Origin: MWEH01 sp964392385
GTDB lineage: Bacteria > Bacillota > Clostridia > Christensenellales > DTU072
Direction of reading: 5' to 3'
Length of the DNA stretch: 60,882 nucleotides
NCBI GenBank assembly: GCA_964392385.1
Contig: CAYMPR010000005.1
Coordinates: 1 to 60,882 of the forward strand
The notes below the pieces were generated by a model. That model was not told the DNA's origin and did no database searches. It saw only the letters and a program-made list of their open reading frames with translations. Positions within the stretch are counted from its first letter, which is position 1, and each line of letters starts with the position of its first letter. A program made the translations under genes and the position numbers. Shown here one piece after another: positions 27,149 through 36,019 of this stretch.

Positions 27149-29148
27149 TGAAATCAGATCTTCTTGAGATAAAAGGCATTGGACCGAAAATTGAGGAAAA
27201 ACTTTTTTCGCTTAATATATATAATAAAAGAGAATTAATTTCCTTTCTACCATCTGGATATTTAGATCTTGATGGTTTTTTTCCAATAAGAGATGCTAAA
27301 TCTGGAGACTTTGCACTAGCAAGAGTAAAAATTACTAGTGTTGCAAAACCTTTTAACAAAGGTAAGTTAACAATATTTAAAATAAAAGGCATAAACGAGT
27401 GTGGTTTCCCTATAGAAATAACCTGGTATAACGCAAGCTACGTTTCTCATAATGTTGCCATTGGCGATGAAATAATATGTTATGGGAAAATCTCCAAGGA
27501 AAAAGTAGCGAAGTTTTCCAATCCTGTGTTTAAAAAAATTACAGAAAATAATGATGATAAGTGTTTTTCCGGGATTAAGCCAATTTATCGTACCAAAGGA
27601 CTTGTTTCTCAATCAGCATTTTCAGGTTTTGTTTTAGAATCATTCCAAAAATATAACGAAAATAGCATATTTTCAAGTGATGTTCTGATTAAAGAAAAAC
27701 TAATGGACCTAAAAAGTGCATATGAAATAGTACACTTTCCAAAAAATATGAGTGATATATCACGTGCCACGGAAAGAATTGAAATAGAGGAATTAGTTAG
27801 AAAAATTTGTGCTTTTAGACTAGCTGGCTCAATGTATAAGCGAGGCCATATATACTTAAGTGATGTAAAAATTAAAGAGGAAGGAATTGATTTATTACCA
27901 TTTAAACTTTCTCCCTCGCAAAATGAAGCAATTAATAATATTTATTCAAAACTCACATATGGGAAAACTCCACTTAACTCAATTTTAATTGGAGATGTAG
28001 GTAGCGGTAAGACTGCTGTTGCAATGATGGCGGCTTATTTAGCGGTAAAATCAGGGCACCAAGTGGCTGTAATGGTACCAACGGATGTTCTAGGAAGACA
28101 ACATTTAAACACTTTCATGAATGCTTTTGAAAAAGCGGGTATAAAGACGGGTTTTCTGTCAGCCTCACTTGAGAAAAATCAAAAAGAAGAATTACTTAAG
28201 GGGATATATAAAGGTACTATTAACATCGTAATTGGCACTCAATCATTACTTTCAAAGGAAGTGTATTTTAAGGATTTATCTTTAGTAATCACCGATGAAC
28301 AGCACCGGTTTGGAGTAGCTCAAAGAACTGCTTTTATTAAAAAAGGAATTGCATGTGACTTATTAAGCTTATCTGCAACCCCAATACCCAGATCATATAA
28401 AATGATGCTACTTGGCAGCACAGATGTACTCTTTATCGAAAGGAGAAACAATCCTGAAAACATAAAAACCGCCATTGTCTTAAAAAACAAAAGAGAAAAA
28501 ATGTTTGATTATATAGTTTCTAAATGTCAGGAGGGTGAACAAGTATTTATAGTTGCTCCTAGAATATATGACGTAGAGGGAATTGAATGTGATTCCGTTG
28601 AAAAGTTATTCAAGGAGCTTGTCTATAAATATTCATCAAGAGTTAAGATTCTGAGCTTGCATGGCGTTCAAAAACAGGAAAAAAAGCAAGAAGCCTTGGA
28701 TGCTTTTCGCAACCACGAGGCAGATATATTGATTTCTACATCGGTAATTGAAGTAGGAATAGATGTTAAAAAAGCATCATATATGATAATTATGAATGCA
28801 GATAGATTTGGACTTGCTTCATTGCATCAATTAAGAGGAAGGATTGGTCGGAATGGCCAAGAGTCAACCTGTTTCCTTTACACTGAAAAAGAGAGTTCAA
28901 TTCCACGCTTACAAATATTAACATCTGAAAATGATGGCATTAAAATCGCAGAAAGAGATTGTGAGATTCGAGGGACTGGCAACTGGCTAGGCGAAGACCA
29001 AAGTGGTAATAGCCCTAATGATGAAATGAGCATTGAAAAGTTGCGTAAATGCTCCCTACTAGCCGATAGTGTCGATATTACGAAAAATTATGAACTCCTA
29101 TTTAATATAGCTGAGAAATACAATTATGATAGAGTATCATTGAATTAA
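27148..29148 (+). CDS. recG: ATP-dependent DNA helicase RecG
   Basis: Branch-migration helicase that regresses stalled forks and processes Holliday junctions. An N-terminal wedge/OB domain precedes Walker A (GDVGSGKT, 282-289), DEQH (383-386), the SATPIPRS motif and the C-terminal lobe ending with RGRIGRNG and a TRG-like RDCEIRGTGNWLGEDQSG segment. Length (666) is close to the usual 680. It overlaps fakA by one base. The 287 bases after it carry decayed copies of its own 3' end. Confidence 0.96.
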   Translation: MKSDLLEIKGIGPKIEEKLFSLNIYNKRELISFLPSGYLDLDGFFPIRDAKSGDFALARVKITSVAKPFNKGKLTIFKIKGINECGFPIEITWYNASYVSHNVAIGDEIICYGKISKEKVAKFSNPVFKKITENNDDKCFSGIKPIYRTKGLVSQSAFSGFVLESFQKYNENSIFSSDVLIKEKLMDLKSAYEIVHFPKNMSDISRATERIEIEELVRKICAFRLAGSMYKRGHIYLSDVKIKEEGIDLLPFKLSPSQNEAINNIYSKLTYGKTPLNSILIGDVGSGKTAVAMMAAYLAVKSGHQVAVMVPTDVLGRQHLNTFMNAFEKAGIKTGFLSASLEKNQKEELLKGIYKGTINIVIGTQSLLSKEVYFKDLSLVITDEQHRFGVAQRTAFIKKGIACDLLSLSATPIPRSYKMMLLGSTDVLFIERRNNPENIKTAIVLKNKREKMFDYIVSKCQEGEQVFIVAPRIYDVEGIECDSVEKLFKELVYKYSSRVKILSLHGVQKQEKKQEALDAFRNHEADILISTSVIEVGIDVKKASYMIIMNADRFGLASLHQLRGRIGRNGQESTCFLYTEKESSIPRLQILTSENDGIKIAERDCEIRGTGNWLGEDQSGNSPNDEMSIEKLRKCSLLADSVDITKNYELLFNIAEKYNYDRVSLN

Positions 29149-29265
29149 GAACCATTGTTTAATATTTTCGGATAATAGAATATCACTGAATTATTAACTC
29201 TTGTTTATTACCTTCTGAAAATACAATTAAAACAGAATATTATTGGATTAAGAACTCTTGCTAGA
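29111..29265 (+). repeat. three decayed copies of the recG 3' end
   Basis: The gene end (29111-29148 plus about 15 bases) reads CTGAGAAATACAATTA, then AGAGTATCATTGAATTA, then AGAACCATTGTTTA. A second copy has AGAATATCACTGAATTA at 29177-29193 followed by TTAACTCTTGTTTA. A third has CTGAAAATACAATTA at 29215-29229, then AGAATATTATTGGATTA at 29234-29250 and AGAACTCTTGCTAG. The matching words keep the same order in each. The remaining bases to 29435 show nothing else recognisable. Confidence 0.75.
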
Positions 29266-29435
29266 AGAAAATATTTATGTTGCAATGGATACGAAAACAA
29301 ATCTTTTCAGCGTATATAGTGAAATAGACTTAATAGAATTTTCAAACGGGGAAAAGTAGTTGCTTGATAACTAGTCTCGCGTATGTTATATTTATTAAAA
29401 TGTACAAAGGTATATTTTAGTTGGAGGAACGATTT

Positions 29436-30341
29436 ATGGAATTAATACAAATAGATGCATTTGACGGTAAAGTAATAACCGTAAATGTTTGGGATAAGGT
29501 TGAAAAATCAAAAGCTGTTGTTGTCATTAGTCATGGAATGGCTGAACATGCTGAAAGATATGATGATTTTGCCAATTTTTTAAATTCGAATGGATATGTT
29601 GTTTTAGCTGTCAATCATAGAGGGCATAAATATAATAATGCTGGTGAAAAAGGTTTAGTAGATGGCGATAGCTATTCTCAAACTGTAGAGGATGTTAATT
29701 CATTGGTATTGTATTCAAAGCAAAAATATGGAAAGGAAGTTGTACTTCTAGGACACAGTTATGGGAGTTTTATATCTCAAAGATTTTTGGAACTCTATAG
29801 TAGTGACATTAAAGCTTGTGTCTTGTCTGGAACAGCATATATGAAAAGCACATTAATTTCGCTTGGGAATACCATTGCGTCAATGCAAAAAGCGATTTTT
29901 GGACCTAGTAAAACAGGAAAATTAATAGATAAAATGAGTTTTGGTGCGTACAATAAGCCATTTGAGGCACAAGGTCAAAAGTTCGCATGGTTATCAAGAG
30001 ACAAAGAGCAAGTTGCAAAATACGAGGCCGATGAATATTGTGGCTACCCACTATCAATTGGCTTTTACTCCTCATTCTTCAAGGGTATTTTGAAAATGTA
30101 TGGGGAAGCTGCAGATAAGATTCGTAAAGACATACCTATTCTTATAGCAGTTGGTGCTGATGACCCTGTGTCCAATAAAGCTACCCTTGCACAGAAATTG
30201 TATGATTTTTATATTTCAAAAGGCATTTCTACTGCCGAGATAAAAATTTATGAGGGTGCTAGGCATGAAATTTTAAATGAGACCAATCGCCAAGAAGTTT
30301 ATGCCGATATATTAGCTTTTATTAACAAACAATTCGAGTAG
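29436..30341 (+). CDS. alpha/beta hydrolase, monoacylglycerol-lipase-like
   Basis: Serine hydrolase of the Hydrolase_4/lysophospholipase family. The oxyanion segment is SHGMAEHAERY, the nucleophile S108 sits in GHSYG, and an aspartate (GADDPVS) and a histidine (EGARHEI) follow in the expected order to complete the triad. There is no signal peptide, so it is cytoplasmic. ATG 29436 has a GGAGG site eight bases upstream; an in-frame TTG at 29421 would overlap that site. The physiological substrate is unknown. A lipoprotein gene starts 20 bases downstream and is probably cotranscribed. Confidence 0.9.
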   Translation: MELIQIDAFDGKVITVNVWDKVEKSKAVVVISHGMAEHAERYDDFANFLNSNGYVVLAVNHRGHKYNNAGEKGLVDGDSYSQTVEDVNSLVLYSKQKYGKEVVLLGHSYGSFISQRFLELYSSDIKACVLSGTAYMKSTLISLGNTIASMQKAIFGPSKTGKLIDKMSFGAYNKPFEAQGQKFAWLSRDKEQVAKYEADEYCGYPLSIGFYSSFFKGILKMYGEAADKIRKDIPILIAVGADDPVSNKATLAQKLYDFYISKGISTAEIKIYEGARHEILNETNRQEVYADILAFINKQFE

Positions 30342-30361
30342 TTATTTCAAGGAATCCGCTC

Positions 30362-32134
30362 ATGAAAAAAGTTGTCGCTTTAATTTTTATGATTTTTTTA
30401 GCTTGTGTAATGTTTTTTTCACTAGCTGGTTGCGACAATAAAACTAATGACCTAATTTTAGAGCCATTCACACAAGAAATTAACACAGTTGATGATTTCA
30501 TTGCACTTAAAGATAAAGTCGGCATTAGTTATTCTTATGCTACTTTTGCAATTAACTCTGACTTAGACCTAACGGGCTCTTCTTGGGAATCGATAGGAAA
30601 GTCTCCAATCTTAGAAGAAGCTTTTACCGGCACCATAGATGGAAGAGGGCACACTATAAAATATAATGTGCAAGTACCACAATTGACTTCTAGTGATCCA
30701 ATCGAGCCTCAAGACAGAAGCGCATATGGATTATTTGGATATGCAAATAACGCACACTTCAAAGATTTAAATCTTGAGATTGATATAGATGTGCCTGCTG
30801 AATCCTTAAATGTTTACGTAGGTGGACTATGCGCCTATCTATCAGGCGATTCATCAATTACTAATATAAACATAATCGGTAATATCGATACATTTCTAAG
30901 AGATTTAAGAGTTCCAAAAGTATTATCGGATGGAAGCATTATCTATCCTGTTATGGGCGGACAGGAAAATAATAGATTTTATGATATGTACGCTGGAGGA
31001 GTTATTGGATATTTCAAAGGAAATTTAAGCGCAGCAACTATCGCATCATCTGTAAATATAAACGTAGGAAGAAATAAATATTGTTTGCTAAATAAATTGA
31101 GTCTTGGCGGCGTCTTCGGAATAGCTCGACCAGTGGATTTATCTAAATCAAGCTTTAATTCGTTACAAATTGGTGATATAAGATACGAAGGTTCTCTGTC
31201 TTTTCATGGTGCTAGTGTTCTTTCTGGCGGTATTGCTGGGGCAATTCATAATGCAACAGTAAGTGATGTTTTTGTAGGAGAAACTGTGCATAATGACTAT
31301 AGCGGAAGTGTGTATTCTAGAGTGTCATATGGTAGTGTTGCTGGAATACTCGAGGAATCTTTGCTAGAGCATGCTTATGTAAATTTAGGCAAGATTACAC
31401 TTGGTTCAATAAACACAAAAAGAAAGGTATCTTTCAATATGGGAGGGGTTATTGGTCAATTGAAAAACTCTTCAATCTCATATTGTGATGCAAGAAACGA
31501 TTTTGAAGTATTGAATGGTACATATTTTTATGCAGGTGGATTAGTAGGGCTATGTTATGATTCTGATGTTGACAAAAGTGTCTCCGATGGCGGAATCTTA
31601 ATAAAATCTGCTGGAAAAAGCAGTGTAAGTATACTCGATTATGATTTTAAGTACTCCTCATCTCAAAGCGATTTAGCCGATTATAATTTAAATTCGAAAA
31701 ATGGGGGAATTGCAGGTAGAATAGAGGGCCAATGTGTTATTGGAGAAGTAGTAAGTGAGTTTAAAGCCTTTCAACCTATTGCTGGAGAAAGTTCAAATAG
31801 ACTTGAGATAGTCATTATTAAAGCTGGTGCTCAAGCACTTTCAGAATGGATAAACGAACAAGGGTATGATATTAACTTGATGACAATAGTACCTACCGAA
31901 TCTGAAGATGCAGAGATAGATGAACAACAATACACAATAAACCATTTTTATAAAGCCATTGATAATTTGAAAATTATTTTTAGAGAAGTTAATGCAAAAG
32001 TATATGTTGATGAATTAGAATGGATTGCACAATTTAAAAACCTAGAAAATACTTCTCTAGGAACTTATGTAGTAAATAATACTGCTTTTTTGACGCTGCA
32101 AAATGAGATTCAAGCAGAAATTTATCCAGAATAA
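30362..32134 (+). CDS. GLUG-type repeat lipoprotein of unknown function
   Basis: Exported lipoprotein: a basic start, a hydrophobic stretch (5-22) and the lipobox LAGC with lipidated cysteine C24. From residue 45 to about 460 it has repeated strands with glycine turns (AYGLFGYANN, VYVGGLCAYLSG, MYAGGVIGYFKG, SLGGVFGIA, LSGGIAGAI, NMGGVIGQL, YAGGLVGLC, NGGIAGRIEG) resembling GLUG-motif beta-helix surface proteins. An early segment (INSDLDLTGSSWESIG, then FTGTIDGRGHTI) is typical of such proteins. The last 120 residues are a separate, unrecognised domain. It is anchored outside the membrane and may bind a surface or polymer; that is inference. Confidence 0.8.
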   Translation: MKKVVALIFMIFLACVMFFSLAGCDNKTNDLILEPFTQEINTVDDFIALKDKVGISYSYATFAINSDLDLTGSSWESIGKSPILEEAFTGTIDGRGHTIKYNVQVPQLTSSDPIEPQDRSAYGLFGYANNAHFKDLNLEIDIDVPAESLNVYVGGLCAYLSGDSSITNINIIGNIDTFLRDLRVPKVLSDGSIIYPVMGGQENNRFYDMYAGGVIGYFKGNLSAATIASSVNINVGRNKYCLLNKLSLGGVFGIARPVDLSKSSFNSLQIGDIRYEGSLSFHGASVLSGGIAGAIHNATVSDVFVGETVHNDYSGSVYSRVSYGSVAGILEESLLEHAYVNLGKITLGSINTKRKVSFNMGGVIGQLKNSSISYCDARNDFEVLNGTYFYAGGLVGLCYDSDVDKSVSDGGILIKSAGKSSVSILDYDFKYSSSQSDLADYNLNSKNGGIAGRIEGQCVIGEVVSEFKAFQPIAGESSNRLEIVIIKAGAQALSEWINEQGYDINLMTIVPTESEDAEIDEQQYTINHFYKAIDNLKIIFREVNAKVYVDELEWIAQFKNLENTSLGTYVVNNTAFLTLQNEIQAEIYPE

Positions 32135-32458
32135 TTGGACTTATAAGCCCTAGTTTTTATTTGATTTTAGAAAAAATTTAATAAAAAAGTCTTCCTCTCG
32201 ATATAAAAACAAAGAATTTATTAGTATTAGCTTAATCGCTATTGCTCAATTGAGAACTTTTTTAGTAAAAATGGAGAACTCAATTTGATTGAGAATATAT
32301 AACGGTAGTAGTATTATAAATTATAAAAAGAAATGCTAATTATAATAATTACTAATATAAAAAACGAACTCCGATAAAGGGCTGTAATATTTTTAAACAC
32401 AAGTATGTAATGATTATAATTTTTACAATTGAGCATCAAGAGAAACGAGGAGATCAAT
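32135..32458. other. 324-base spacer upstream of thrS
   Basis: AT-rich spacer. I looked for a T-box leader, common before threonyl-tRNA synthetase genes in Firmicutes, and found neither the conserved T-box sequence nor a following terminator. A short inverted repeat (CTCAAT/ATTGAG around 32279-32292) is present. A candidate promoter lies at 32392-32420. Confidence 0.6.
32392..32420 (+). promoter_or_regulatory. candidate promoter of thrS
   Basis: TTTAAA (32392-32397) and a perfect TATAAT (32415-32420) are 17 bases apart. Transcription would begin near 32427, which supports translation from the ATG at 32459 with its AGGAG site rather than from an in-frame TTG at 32429. The -35 match is weak. 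Confidence 0.45.
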
Positions 32459-34390
32459 ATGAAATTAATACATAATGGCAAAGAATATGTTTTTGAAAGC
32501 GGGATTTTTGCATCAGATGTTGCACGAAATATTTTAGGCGATGAGTTCAGGCAGGTTTATGTTGCAAAGTTAAATGGGAAAACCATAGATCTTTTTTCCA
32601 AGATAATAGAAGATGGAACAATAGAACTCTTGGGATGGGAAGATGAAGAGGGCAAGAAGGCATATAGACATAGCTCATCACATATTCTAGCACAGGCGGT
32701 AAAAAGACTATACCCTGATGTTAAAGTTGCCATTGGTCCAGCTATACAAGATGGATTTTATTATGATTTTGATTTTGTTTGTCCTATCACAAGTGAAAAT
32801 TTAGAAGCAATTGAATTAGAAATGAAAAAAATAGTCAAAGAACGTTTGCCCATTGTTAGAGAAGAACTAACAAGATCTCAAGCCTTATCTCTATTTGAGC
32901 CTTTTGGTGAGGTTTATAAGACAGAGCTAATAAAAGAATTGCCCGAAGGCGTTACAATAAGCTTGTATCGTCAAGGAGAGTTTTTTGATTTATGCGCTGG
33001 TCCTCATCTCCCCAACACTTCTTATCTTAAAGCATTTAAATTGACCTCAATAACTGGGGCATACTGGCGTGGTGATGAGAAAAAGAAAATGCTCACAAGA
33101 ATCTATGGCACATCTTTTGAGAGCAAAGAGTCACTTGAAGCATATCTGGAGGCAGTTAAGGAAGCAAGATCTAGGGACCATAATAAAATTGGTAGAGAGC
33201 TTGGATATTTCATGACAGATGAAAATATCGGGCAAGGATTGCCACTTCTTATGCCTAAAGGAGCAAAACTATTCCAAACGCTTTCGCGCTTCGTAGAAGA
33301 TGAGGAAGCAAGAAGGGGATATTTGCTAACTAAAACTCCTTTTATGGCGAAAAGTAATTTGTACAAAATTTCTGGACACTGGGATCATTATAGAGAGGGT
33401 ATGTTTGTCATTGAAAATAAAGATGAAAACGAGGTGCTCGCCCTTCGTCCTATGACATGTCCTTTCCAATATACCATTTACAACAATGGATTGAAGTCAT
33501 ATAGAGATTTGCCCAAAAGATATGGCGAGACTTCCACGCTTTTTAGAAACGAGGCAAGTGGTGAGATGCATGGGCTAATTAGGGTTAGACAATTTACAAT
33601 TTCCGAAGGACATTTAGTGTGCACGCCCGGGCAACTTGAAGATGAATTTAGGGGATGTTTGGACCTAGCAAGATTCATGCTTAAAGCCATAGGCTTAGAC
33701 AAAGATGTTACCTATCGTTTTTCTAAATGGGATCCAGCTGATACTCAAAAATATATTAATGATCCTAAGAAGTGGGAAGAAGCCGAAGACGTTATGAAAA
33801 AAATACTTGACCATATTGGATTAGATTATAAAACTGCGATAGGTGAAGCGGCTTTTTATGGGCCAAAACTCGATATACAGACTAAAAATGTGTTTGGTAA
33901 AGAAGACACTATGATTACAATACAAGTAGACATGTTTTTAGCAGAACGGTTTGATATGAATTTCATTGATGAATTTGGTAATAAAACAAGACCATATATA
34001 ATACACCGTACATCCATTGGCTGTTATGAAAGAACGATCGCCTTACTACTTGAAAAATATAATGGAGCTCTGCCTTTATGGATGGCCCCTGAACAAGTAA
34101 GGGTGTTAAATATTACAGATAGAACATTAGAAGACGCAAAAAGCATAAGTGATAAACTTCAACTTGAAGGGATAAGGGCAACGAGCGATACGGCGAATGA
34201 AAAAATTGGCTATAAAATTAGAATGGCTCAAATGGAAAAAATCCCATATATGCTTGTTATTGGCGACAAGGAAAAAGAAAGTGGTCTCTTGTCAGTTAGG
34301 TCAAGGGAACGAGGAGATCTAGGCTGCATGACTTACGAAGACTTTTTAAACAAAATCAAAAAAGAAATCAAAGATTTGGTTGTTGATTAG
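32459..34390 (+). CDS. thrS: threonyl-tRNA synthetase
   Basis: Charges tRNA-Thr. The order is an N-terminal TGS domain (1-60), the second editing domain (HSSSHILAQAV and CAGPHLPNT, which hold the HxxxH and C..H metal sites), then the class II catalytic core with RPMTCPFQY (zinc cysteine), MHGLIRVRQF (motif 2) and IHRTSIGCYERTI (motif 3), and finally an anticodon-binding domain. At 643 residues it has the normal length. ATG 32459 has AGGAG upstream. It precedes infC as in many bacteria, but infC has its own promoter. Confidence 0.97.
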   Translation: MKLIHNGKEYVFESGIFASDVARNILGDEFRQVYVAKLNGKTIDLFSKIIEDGTIELLGWEDEEGKKAYRHSSSHILAQAVKRLYPDVKVAIGPAIQDGFYYDFDFVCPITSENLEAIELEMKKIVKERLPIVREELTRSQALSLFEPFGEVYKTELIKELPEGVTISLYRQGEFFDLCAGPHLPNTSYLKAFKLTSITGAYWRGDEKKKMLTRIYGTSFESKESLEAYLEAVKEARSRDHNKIGRELGYFMTDENIGQGLPLLMPKGAKLFQTLSRFVEDEEARRGYLLTKTPFMAKSNLYKISGHWDHYREGMFVIENKDENEVLALRPMTCPFQYTIYNNGLKSYRDLPKRYGETSTLFRNEASGEMHGLIRVRQFTISEGHLVCTPGQLEDEFRGCLDLARFMLKAIGLDKDVTYRFSKWDPADTQKYINDPKKWEEAEDVMKKILDHIGLDYKTAIGEAAFYGPKLDIQTKNVFGKEDTMITIQVDMFLAERFDMNFIDEFGNKTRPYIIHRTSIGCYERTIALLLEKYNGALPLWMAPEQVRVLNITDRTLEDAKSISDKLQLEGIRATSDTANEKIGYKIRMAQMEKIPYMLVIGDKEKESGLLSVRSRERGDLGCMTYEDFLNKIKKEIKDLVVD

Positions 34391-34481
34391 GAATATCTCA
34401 AAAAAACATTACCTCGTAAGGAACACAAGCTTTATATCCCAGCTCGTAGTCCAGTAGAATTAACTTCATATACAGAATTGC

Positions 34482-34510
34482 TTGACATCAAAATTAACCG
34501 ATGGTAATAT
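34482..34510 (+). promoter_or_regulatory. strong promoter of the infC-rpmI-rplT operon
   Basis: A consensus -35 TTGACA (34482-34487), a 17-base spacer ending in an extended TGG, and a -10 TAATAT (34505-34510). Transcription would begin near 34517, leaving about 140 bases of leader before infC. Confidence 0.88.
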
Positions 34511-34516
34511 CTTTTA

Positions 34517-34658
34517 CGAAGTAGAACATTTCTCACCAGATGCAACTGAGCAGTATGGTTTCTAGTATTATCCTTTGGACATTACTATTAAGAGTGTTTT
34601 TGCTTTAGAAACACTCTTTTTTTATGAAAATAAAAAGAAAAACAAGGAGGACACACTC
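34517..34658 (+). promoter_or_regulatory. infC leader with attenuator; candidate L20-type autoregulatory leader
   Basis: The leader between the infC promoter and start codon contains a terminator hairpin at 34590-34623 that would stop transcription before infC. Low-GC Firmicutes are known to control infC-rpmI-rplT by premature termination when free L20 binds the leader, so this is the expected place for such an element. I cannot confirm the L20-binding fold by eye. Confidence 0.6.
34590..34623 (+). terminator. attenuator terminator in the infC leader
   Basis: A 10-bp perfect stem (AAGAGTGTTT at 34590-34599 with AAACACTCTT at 34609-34618) encloses a 9-base loop, with seven T residues at 34617-34623. 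It lies between the infC promoter and its ribosome binding site. Confidence 0.88.
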
Positions 34659-35177
34659 ATTTTTAAAGAACTACAAATAAACCAGGAGATTCGAGCAAAA
34701 GAAGTTAGATTGCTTGATAACGACAAGAAAATGTTAGGAGTAGTAACCTTGGAAGCAGCTCAGAAAATGGCTGATTCAAAAAGTCTTGATTTAGTTTTAA
34801 TTTCTCCTACGGCAAGTCCCGTTGTGTGCCAAATAATGGATTATGCAAAATTCCGTTATGAGAGAATTAAGCAAGAAAAAGAAGAACGTAAAAAACAAAC
34901 AACTATTGAGCTAAAAGAACTTTGGCTTTCGGCTGTAATAGATATTGGAGATTTAAAAACTAAGGCAAAAAAAGCCAGAGAGTTTATTGAAAATGGAGAT
35001 AGAGTAAGGCTAACTATAAGGATGAAAGGTCGTCAACTAGCTCACCCTGAAAAAAGTTATGAGATAATGGACGAGTTTTTCAAAATGGTGTCTGATATAG
35101 CCTCAATAGAGAAAGCACCTCTTAGAGAAGCAAGAACAGTGGCAATGATTATTGCCCCAATAAAGAAGATAAAATAG
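34659..35177 (+). CDS. infC: translation initiation factor IF-3, AUU start
   Basis: IF-3 checks start codons on the 30S subunit. The N-domain (INQEIRAKEVRLLDNDKKMLGVV) and C-domain (KELWLSAVIDIGDLKTKAKKAREFIENGDRVRLTIRMKGRQ) are both clear. The only start with a good ribosome binding site is ATT at 34659, eight bases after a perfect AAGGAGG (34644-34650), giving a normal 172 residues. An in-frame TTG at 34575 would add 28 unconserved residues and lie upstream of the attenuator. AUU starts are a known hallmark of infC because IF-3 discriminates against them, giving autoregulation. It heads infC-rpmI-rplT. Confidence 0.93.
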   Translation: MFKELQINQEIRAKEVRLLDNDKKMLGVVTLEAAQKMADSKSLDLVLISPTASPVVCQIMDYAKFRYERIKQEKEERKKQTTIELKELWLSAVIDIGDLKTKAKKAREFIENGDRVRLTIRMKGRQLAHPEKSYEIMDEFFKMVSDIASIEKAPLREARTVAMIIAPIKKIK

Positions 35178-35196
35178 GCAAAGGAGGAACTTAGAT

Positions 35197-35397
35197 ATGC
35201 CCAAAATGAAATCACATTCCGGAGCAAAAAAACGTTTTAGATTCACCGCAAATGGTAAACTTAAGCATGCTCAACAAAACAAAAGACACATTCTCACCAA
35301 GAAGGCTAGTAAGAGAAAGAGACAACTTCGTACCACTGGTTACGTCGATACTACTCAAGAAACAACAATAGCTACTATGATTGGCGGACAGAAATAG
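35197..35397 (+). CDS. rpmI: ribosomal protein L35
   Basis: 66-residue basic protein with the family start MPKMKSHSGAKKRFRFTANGKLKH and HILTKKASKRKRQLR. AAAGGAGG precedes the ATG. It is the second gene of the infC operon. Confidence 0.97.
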   Translation: MPKMKSHSGAKKRFRFTANGKLKHAQQNKRHILTKKASKRKRQLRTTGYVDTTQETTIATMIGGQK

Positions 35398-35409
35398 GAG
35401 GAAAATGAA

Positions 35410-35763
35410 ATGAGAATAAAGAGAAAAGTAAACTCTGCGAAAAACCGTAGAAAAGTATTAAGCCGTGCTAAAGGTTATTTTGGCAATAAGAGTAAATTAT
35501 ATAGAATAGCTAATCAAGCTGTTATGAAATCGATGCAATATGCATACGTTGGCAGAAGACTTAGGAAAAGAGATTTTAGAAGTCTTTGGATTGCTCGTAT
35601 CAATGCAGCAGCTAGATTAAACAATTTATCATATAGTAAATTGATTTATGGTCTAAAAGTAGCAGGAATTAATTTAAATAGAAAAGTACTTGCCGATATA
35701 GCGGTAAACGACGCTGTTGCGTTTTCTGGGCTTTGCGAACAAGCAAAATCAGCAATAAAATAA
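35410..35763 (+). CDS. rplT: ribosomal protein L20
   Basis: 117-residue protein needed early in 50S assembly: MRIKRKVNSAKNRRKVLSRAKGYFGNKSKLYR, then RDFRSLWIARINAAARLNNLSYSKLI. AGGAGG precedes the ATG, and a terminator follows the stop. In Firmicutes L20 represses its own operon through the leader. Confidence 0.97.
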   Translation: MRIKRKVNSAKNRRKVLSRAKGYFGNKSKLYRIANQAVMKSMQYAYVGRRLRKRDFRSLWIARINAAARLNNLSYSKLIYGLKVAGINLNRKVLADIAVNDAVAFSGLCEQAKSAIK

Positions 35764-35769
35764 TACGGA

Positions 35770-35798
35770 AAAGGCTTCCCAAAAGGAAGCCCTTTTTA
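35770..35798 (+). terminator. terminator of the infC-rpmI-rplT operon
   Basis: Stem GGCTTCC (35773-35779) with GGAAGCC (35785-35791), loop CAAAA, then CTTTTT. It lies ten bases after the rplT stop. Confidence 0.88.
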
Positions 35799-35876
35799 AT
35801 TAATTTGGAAAAAGAATATTTTTGATATAAAATCATAGTTAAGGTCTAATTATCTCTACATAAATAAAAATTATTA

Positions 35877-36019
35877 TTATTAATTTGCGATTTATTGTAA
35901 AACGATAAAAAATTAATATAGTAAAATGGGAACAATATTATGGTTATTAATTTGCGATTTATTGTAAAACGATAAAAAATTAATATAGTAAAATGGGAAC
36001 AATATTATGGTTATTAATT
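35877..36019 (+). repeat. perfect 67-bp tandem duplication of the SpoU-gene promoter and start
   Basis: Bases from 35877 recur identically from 35944, and the identity runs on through 36019. Each copy carries TTGTAA, a 16-base spacer, TATAGT and the ATG with its first codons. The upstream copy's ATG at 35940 opens an 11-codon frame (MVINLRFIVKR) ending at a TAA in the second copy; the downstream copy's ATG at 36007 opens the methyltransferase. The lack of any mismatch indicates a recent event. Confidence 0.93.
35962..35989 (+). promoter_or_regulatory. promoter of the SpoU-type methyltransferase gene (functional copy)
   Basis: TTGTAA (35962-35967), 16 bases, TATAGT (35984-35989). Transcription would begin near 35996, leaving about 11 bases before the ATG and no Shine-Dalgarno site. 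An identical promoter lies 67 bases upstream (35895-35922). Confidence 0.55.

Noticed and set aside
32135..32458. T-box riboswitch before thrS
   Set aside because: No T-box consensus, specifier stem or terminator was found.
34575..34658. TTG start adding 28 residues to IF-3
   Set aside because: The extension crosses the attenuator hairpin, is unlike IF-3, and has no ribosome binding site, unlike ATT 34659.
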